Positions 51,001 to 64,000 of a stretch of 64,000 nucleotides of DNA are shown here, one piece after another. Position 1 is the stretch's first letter. The number at the start of each line of letters is the position of its first letter. The notes beneath the pieces are model-generated. The model searched no databases. It saw only the letters and a program-made list of their open reading frames with translations, and was not told the origin of the DNA. Position numbers and translations under genes: made by a program. Source of the stretch: Pempheris klunzingeri (lineage: Eukaryota; Chordata; Actinopteri; Acropomatiformes; Pempheridae); contig NC_092032.1 of assembly GCF_042242105.1 (NCBI RefSeq), positions 4,816,415 through 4,880,414 of the forward strand, written 5' to 3'.

Positions 51001-51880
51001 GCAGTCTGGACCACAGTGGAGACCAGCAAACCGTACCAAGTTCTATGTTGGCATAGTACGCAATATAAATTGCCAGACTCATGTTGGTAAAAACATTATA
51101 CTCTGCTTTGAATATTAAGCTGATTTGCGGTTGCTAACAAGGATTACCACATAATGGAAAAATCAACTGTGTGTAAAAGCTATACAGCCCTTTAGTTCCT
51201 CTGGAGAGGCCAGGCTTATAACAAGCATTGCCCCTGAAATTAAGCTACTTCGTGTAGACATGTCATTGTGCTCATAATGATGTGTGAGTCAGTCGATCTT
51301 GGAGAAGACAGAGCTACAAATGCAGACAACACGGTTAGGAACACGGGGCTTCTTGTGGCACAGCTGAAACAAGAATCTAGGACAGAAGAAGTGACTGTTA
51401 ATGCTAATCGTGCCTTGATTTTAAACTGCTAGCACACAGCCACAGTTGGATGACTGTTCACGCCTAAAGCTGTAAAGCCACGAAGGCAAAAAAGAAAAAA
51501 AAAAGTGGTCTCGATTGCAACATCTTTTAACAGCGATGTCAGACGTGCACAAAGATGATGTCACTGACTGCTACCGTCAGTTAGCTGAGATCGGCCGAAC
51601 ACCAGCACAGCAGAAGTCTTGTTTTAGACATTAATAGGCACACAGTGTAGCCTGTTGTCTGTTTAAGAAGGGGACCGCCACAGCTGGGTCTGACACGTAA
51701 ATATGAAACACCGCATTATTTTTTAACCTCATAGTTTCGGCTGGCTGCTAGGCTAACGCTAGCTAGCTAACGTTAGCAGTGAGGCAGGACGTCAGAGATA
51801 ACTTCAGCTTACCTGGACTTCCCAACACCACTTTCTCCTATTATCAGTATTTTCAGCGTCGTTAGTATGTCTTCTTCCAT
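44904..51880 (-). CDS. rab18: rab18, Ras-related small GTPase (seven coding exons, introns included in span)
   Basis: Joined on the minus strand: 51880-51813, 49610-49555, 47636-47575, 47366-47294, 46501-46383, 45833-45767 and 45073-44904, 615 nt, 204 codons plus TAG. All junctions are GT-AG. Visible GTPase motifs are the P-loop GESGVGKS (15-22), switch I Thr40, DTAGQE (63-68, catalytic Gln67), NKID (122-125) and SAK (151-153). The C-terminus CGGYCSLV has the CaaX-like prenylation end of Rab18 with an upstream Cys197. [13 protein letters not shown] is Rab18-specific. Length matches the family (about 206). Rab18 acts at the ER and lipid droplets and is activated by the Rab3GAP complex. The start ATG has A at -3 and G at +4. 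The a or b paralogue cannot be decided. Confidence 0.98.
45767..45833 (-). CDS. rab18: rab18 coding exon 6
   Basis: 67 nt; encodes [20 protein letters not shown], matching the Rab18 segment before SAK. Acceptor GTTTTAG|, donor ATAG|GTAAGT. Confidence 0.95.
45834..46382 (-). other. rab18: rab18 intron 5
   Basis: No other gene or repeat is seen. Confidence 0.8.
46383..46501 (-). CDS. rab18: rab18 coding exon 5 (NKxD)
   Basis: 119 nt from acceptor TTTGACACAG|; encodes [20 protein letters not shown] and ends with the guanine-specificity motif NKIDR. Confidence 0.97.
46502..47293 (-). other. rab18: rab18 intron 4
   Basis: It contains an A18 run near 46,830-46,846 and a short GT microsatellite near 47,148-47,178; otherwise nothing is seen. 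Confidence 0.8.
47294..47366 (-). CDS. rab18: rab18 coding exon 4 (switch II)
   Basis: Begins [21 protein letters not shown], the switch II region. 73 nt, donor CTGG|GTAAGA. Confidence 0.97.
47575..47636 (-). CDS. rab18: rab18 coding exon 3
   Basis: 62 nt; encodes [21 protein letters not shown], the beta-2/beta-3 segment before switch II. Donor ATGG|GTAAGT, phase 0. Confidence 0.96.
47637..49554 (-). other. rab18: rab18 intron 2
   Basis: No exon, transposon or RNA gene can be supported; open frames here are short and unlike known proteins. Confidence 0.75.
49555..49610 (-). CDS. rab18: rab18 coding exon 2 (switch I)
   Basis: 56 nt after CTGTCCACAG|; encodes [18 protein letters not shown] with effector-loop Thr40. 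Donor |GTGAGT. Confidence 0.96.
49611..51812 (-). other. rab18: rab18 intron 1
   Basis: Nothing supportable except a near-perfect 26-bp palindrome at 51,752-51,777, close to the first donor. Confidence 0.75.
51813..51880 (-). CDS. rab18: rab18 coding exon 1
   Basis: Encodes [22 protein letters not shown] plus two bases, i.e. the P-loop. Donor CCAG|GTAAGC. Confidence 0.97.
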
Positions 51881-52017
51881 TCTCCTTTCACCACGAGATG
51901 TGTTACTCCCTGTAAATGGCTACAGCAGCCTGTTGAAAACGACGTTCCCAAGTGACTCGCGTTCCTGTTTACAGCTCCCAGCATTCAGTTTGGCTTTAGC
52001 AGCCTCGTTCCAACCAT

Positions 52018-52115
52018 TTCCGGTAGGACTCTTCGGCACTTCCGCCTGGTGTGTGTACGTGAATATCTAATGAGATCACGCTACTGCAACATGTGGGACT
52101 CATGGGTATTGTAGT
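52018..52115 (-). promoter_or_regulatory. rab18: rab18 promoter: two ETS sites and a ZNF143-like site
   Basis: On the minus strand, ACTACAATACCCATG (52,115-52,101) resembles the ZNF143/THAP11 element ACTACAATTCCCA. It is followed by CGGAAGT (52,044-52,038) and CCGGAA (52,023-52,018), both ETS-type. There is no TATA box at a fitting distance. This layout, about 140-235 nt upstream of the ATG, is typical of a housekeeping promoter. Confidence 0.6.
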
Positions 52116-52744
52116 AAATTTGATCCACGCAGCATCAGTTAATAGGTCTATCGACTCTCATTGGTTCTTTTAATATGCTTTTTATTTATTTATTTATTCC
52201 AATAATTACTGTTTAAGTCGTTGTGTAATTACTGTGCATGTACATTAGTTTTAAGTACAACAGAATTATGGTTATTATATGTCATATTAAGGTCATCAGT
52301 GTCATTTAGTTTATTATATTTGAAATAAAATATATTACTGAACCAGTCCTTGACATGCAGGCTCCCCTAGTATTTCTTTTTCTTTATGAAGTCAATTCAA
52401 ATATAATGTCTCCATCTTTCTCAGTGATTTGATTAGTTAAACATTTCTTTGAACACCATTTTTATCCCAAAGCATGACAGGATATGTAATGGGCCTTATG
52501 CTCCATATGTTCGAGTGAAAATAAGCAATATACTGAGAACAGAGCCTTATACTGTAGCTAACAATACTAGAATTATATATGTGTTTCAGTGGATTTTATT
52601 TACAGCACTGGATCACACATCAAGCCTTCAGGTTTGATGTGTCATTACTTCTGTTTCTGGTCTATTATTTAAAAAGAAAAATGGAGATCAACACATGAAA
52701 ATCTTGATGAAACAAAGTCACAGTTTGGCGTCACAGAAAGACAC
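52116..52744. other. Short intergenic gap between itgb1 and rab18
   Basis: AT-rich with TTTATT iterations near 52,181-52,200. No gene is seen. It must hold both the itgb1 termination region and any distal rab18 promoter elements. Confidence 0.7.
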
Positions 52745-53890
52745 AAGACAGTTTTTGAACTTTATTCAATAAATAACTCATAAACAGCATTGGGAGAAAA
52801 TGTGGTGCTGAAATAAAAGGCACTTTGAAAACAATACTGTGAAGGCTTGTGTGTGGTACTTCAGAGGCATTTAGGTGTGAAAGCATTTCAGAGGTGATTC
52901 ATATGACGTCTGATTAAATACTCTTGTTTCAGTCTGACAGTCTAAAAATATAGAACAAACAAAATGGACTCACACAAATGAGTTTGTTCACTGAACAACA
53001 GAAAACATATTTTTTGGCGACCTTGACAAACACAGGAAAGGACCTGAGAATGTGTAATAAAGTTATTGCAGTTTGCAAATGCAACAATATTTCATTACTT
53101 GATTGCAACTTGTGTCACAACTATACAATTCCTTCGATTGTTCAACATTGCCACAATTTCATAAATTTAACAAGTGGTATACAGTCCCTTTGTGATAGTA
53201 TGTCAACAATTCAAATAATGATAATTCATTCTAATCTTCATTCTGTGTATTTACTTCTTCAGAATGGGCAACGGTACTCAATAAGAGTGCAATAAAATCT
53301 CAAACATCGGATGATTCTAAGCCGCAGTTAAAACTACATTTACAACCATTGCGTGATCTATTGCGATTCAACATAACTGTATACGCGCACATCGACATAA
53401 TGTGCTGTTATGGCTGACAATTATACATAAGAAATTCAGGTCCTGTCTGGAACACGCGGAAACACACAGGAAGTCAGTGCACAGAGAGAGACAAGATGAG
53501 GGACTGAAAGACAAAGACAGTAACTGAGGAGTTCTTGTACATATACTGCATGTCCATAGTGTCCACATTGTGTTAAGAAAGCTAAATCCTCCGCCCAGAC
53601 CAGTCCTGTGGCGGGGAAAAAAAAAAGGCACCGTCACGTCTTCGTTTCTGCAAATATGCAACTTAAAAAGTATATACACTTACTGTATACTGTACATCTA
53701 AAATCCAACAAATGCATATAAATCATAAGTGTTAGTAAAAATACAGATGCAGTGGCTGCATGGTAAAGGTAAAGCGACAAGACATAAACTCCACCACAAG
53801 TTGCCCTCAGACCCCAGGCCTCTCAAACCCACGGTAAATACTGCAGTTGCCAGACACTTGATGGTAAAGTTCGCCACCATCATGACGCCA
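52745..53890 (-). other. itgb1: itgb1 3' UTR
   Basis: About 1.1 kb of AT-rich non-coding sequence from the TGA to the AATAAA at 52,766-52,761. Confidence 0.75.
52761..52766 (-). terminator. itgb1: itgb1 poly(A) signal
   Basis: AATAAA on the minus strand within TTATTTATTGAATAAAG, followed by GT/T-rich sequence. It lies only about 650 nt upstream of the rab18 promoter motifs. Confidence 0.7.
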
Positions 53891-61700
<7,810 letters not shown>

Positions 61701-64000
61701 CTAAACACACAGACAAGAAAAACAGCTTTTAAATGTGTCGTATCAAAAAAGAGAGCGCTGTTTTGCAAAGCAGTATGTCATTCGTGACGGTGCCTTTCTT
61801 AACAATATTAGCTGGCGGGCTAGATGGCCTGAAAGGTTGAATGCATCATTTCCTGGACAAACGGGGTCCAAAGGAGCCTCAGAGTGATGAGAGATAGAAT
61901 CTGTAAATGGCTTGGCCGTATTTGGAGATGATAAATTATCCAGTGGCAGACGATTGGCTATCTTCAGTCGGTCAAAGGGTAGCAAATTCAGTTCAGGGCC
62001 ACTTTCACACGCAGACATGTATACACACATTCACAGACAGGCAGACACACACATACAATAACACTGACTAGCCCCTGGTTTGGACAGCAGCCTCTCTTTT
62101 CCCACAAACCCTTTTACTGAAAATAGCACTAGTTCCCTAGAGACAACCCCTTCTTGTTGTGTATATTGATCCCTTGTCCTAATGCAGCCATACTGATGCA
62201 TCTTGTTCTACTCTTAATGCAAAGATCACGACTTCCTACTAAGAACAAAGGAACTGAATGACCTCTTTCTGTAATTAACAGCTGATTTATGATCAGTCTA
62301 CAGCCCCGCTAGCCGTCTCTGTGAGACAGTACTTAAGCATCGAGCAAAAGCTTGTCAACATGCAGACAATATGCAACATGGTGGTAATGCTACCATGATG
62401 TGTAGCAGGCATACTGTTTACTGTGCTCGGCACTAAAAATAAATTACAGCTGAGGCCGACAGTGATTTTGCAAGACATTCGTGTTGGGACCATGAATGTC
62501 TGTAACAAATTTAATGGCAATTCTGCTAATTGACATTTAGGCCTGAGCCAAAGTGGTGGACCGAGCGACCACAAGAGTTTCACGGGAACCTCAAATTTCA
62601 ACTGCACAGTGGTGCTAAAAAAAAGTCAAAGTCAGTAGGATCCATCCTCTAGAAATCCTGAATGTCTGTACAAAATGATGTGCCCATCAATTCATTTGAG
62701 ATATTTTGGTATTAGCATATTTGATATTAGGTAAACTAAAAACCTGCTGGGGCCTCTATGTGAAAACCAAAGGCTCTCAGGCAGCAGAACAGTAGGAGCC
62801 ACTACTATATAAGTAGCTCAGTTAGGAGGTTAGCACATAAGTCATTAGGATACACCCTCTAAGGTAAATCCATTCAGTAGTTGCAGAGATAGTTCAGTCT
62901 GTCAAAGACCAGCTTGACTGGCAATGCCATCCCTGGAGCCACAGTGCTAGCATGGCTAATGAAATACCTTTATTGACAATAAACAATCCTGAGAACAGAG
63001 CTCAGGTTACATTCAGACTCTGTACTGTAAGTGGAAAACAAGGGATTTTCATTGACCTCTCACTATCATTACAAGTCTCAAAACACTTGGCCCTGACACT
63101 TTTGCGATTCTCGCCACCTCTTATTGGCAGGCCTAATGAGAACCAGCTGGGGACGCGCCGACAGACACCAAATCACCGGCCTGATGTTGTATTAAGGTGC
63201 AGTTTCCCAGCAGGGATCAGCTTGTGCCAAATCTTATTAACACGTGGAATGTAACTGCAACACTAATATCCTACTTGGCCATAAATCACTAACTCATGGG
63301 AGTCATCTCTGAGAGAATCTCCACAGTATCACTCTACCGCTCTCAATATTAACGCATGAGGTTCAAATTAGAGCTAGCCAGACAGTGATAAAGTGACAGT
63401 TTAGTTTAGTTTTTTTTTAGTCCACTGTCTATTACTGGCTATTCATAGGGCTTCTTTAAAAGACTGCATTCCCTTAGACTGTGGTAAAGGAAGCTCTGAC
63501 GTTCAGTGAGCGCGGTGTTGAGTGATGCATTCCTGAGTGCCTCTGTGTGTGTGTGTCCGTTTATATAGACACAGAGGACAGACAGCCAGTCTGCAGCCCC
63601 CCCCAGATTAGATCAGCTGGTTTAAATCTCTGCACTGCTGTACACGGGTGGCGTGTGTGTGTGACTGTGTTTCCATGAGATAAATACCTCATAACCTGGC
63701 TCTGCTCGTATCACACCATCACCACACCATTTAAGAAGATAGACTTTAAAGAGAATAAAGATCCATACAGTGTTTGATCTGTGTGGAAAAGGTGTTACAT
63801 AAATGGAGTTTGTGATGAACTGATTTCAGTGAAACCCACGCTTAAAATAAAGGAATTTAGGTCCACATTCCTCTTACAGCAAAACCTCGCACTCATATTT
63901 ACTTTTCACCCTGGCTGTGGTTTTGACTTCAGCTCCAAGTAATCATTTAAATGCAAACCACTTGTACAAAACTCCTGCCAGGTGTCAGGTTAGAAAATAA
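61701..64000 (-). other. itgb1: itgb1 intron 1 (5' untranslated), continues past the window
   Basis: No further coding exon, TATA or CpG-rich promoter is visible, so the 5' exon probably lies beyond 64 kb. It holds a family A repeat at about 62.4-62.97 kb and a short GT tract near 63,545. Confidence 0.6.
62420..62975 (+). repeat. Teleost dispersed repeat family A, diverged
   Basis: Words ATTACAGCTGAGGCCGACAG, CATGAATGTCTGTAACAAAT, GCCAAAGTGGTGGACCGA and, at its end, GCCATCCCTGGAGCCAC then GCTAGCATGGCTAA are diagnostic of this percomorph repeat as I know it. Two successive units seem to be present. Confidence 0.65.

Overview
The window looks like nuclear DNA from a spiny-rayed (percomorph-type) teleost fish. 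It holds intron-containing vertebrate genes with canonical GT-AG junctions, many CA, TA, GA and GAT microsatellites, and several dispersed repeat families that I recognise from fish genomes. Almost all long open frames are shadows. The real coding sequence lies in 29 exons of three genes, each rebuilt here by splice signal, reading phase and family resemblance.

Layout. (1) Bases 1-27,280: mkx (Mohawk, a TALE homeobox repressor/activator of tendon and muscle connective tissue), + strand, six coding exons giving 375 codons. A probable TATA-type promoter and untranslated first exon lie near 1.6-1.74 kb, intron 4 is 13.4 kb, and the 3' UTR is about 2.5 kb. (2) Bases 27.3-43.1 kb: a 16-kb intergenic stretch with no supportable gene. 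It holds a non-autonomous Tc1/mariner element, long TA tracts, a 39-bp inverted repeat and other fish repeats. (3) Bases 43.1-52.1 kb: rab18 (small GTPase of ER and lipid droplets), - strand, seven coding exons, 204 codons, with a TATA-less ETS/ZNF143-type promoter. (4) Bases 52.7-61.7 kb: itgb1 (integrin beta-1), - strand, fifteen coding exons for the standard tail (799 codons) plus an alternative last exon matching the muscle-specific beta-1D tail. Its 5' untranslated exon and promoter are not visible and probably lie beyond 64 kb.

mkx and rab18 converge tail to tail. rab18 and itgb1 are in tandem on the - strand, with only about 0.6-0.7 kb between the itgb1 poly(A) signal and the rab18 promoter. 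The three genes act in separate processes: connective-tissue transcription, membrane traffic, and cell-matrix adhesion. Nothing suggests an operon-like unit.

The points most worth a second look are the beta-1D exon with two downstream TGCATG (RBFOX) motifs, a non-canonical GC-AG intron in itgb1, a Met-Gly hexanucleotide expansion inside mkx exon 4, an 8-bp-TSD hAT MITE, a Tc1 MITE keeping a decayed transposase helix-turn-helix, and a near-perfect 39-bp inverted repeat in the intergenic region. I see no CRISPR array, tRNA, rRNA or viral gene.
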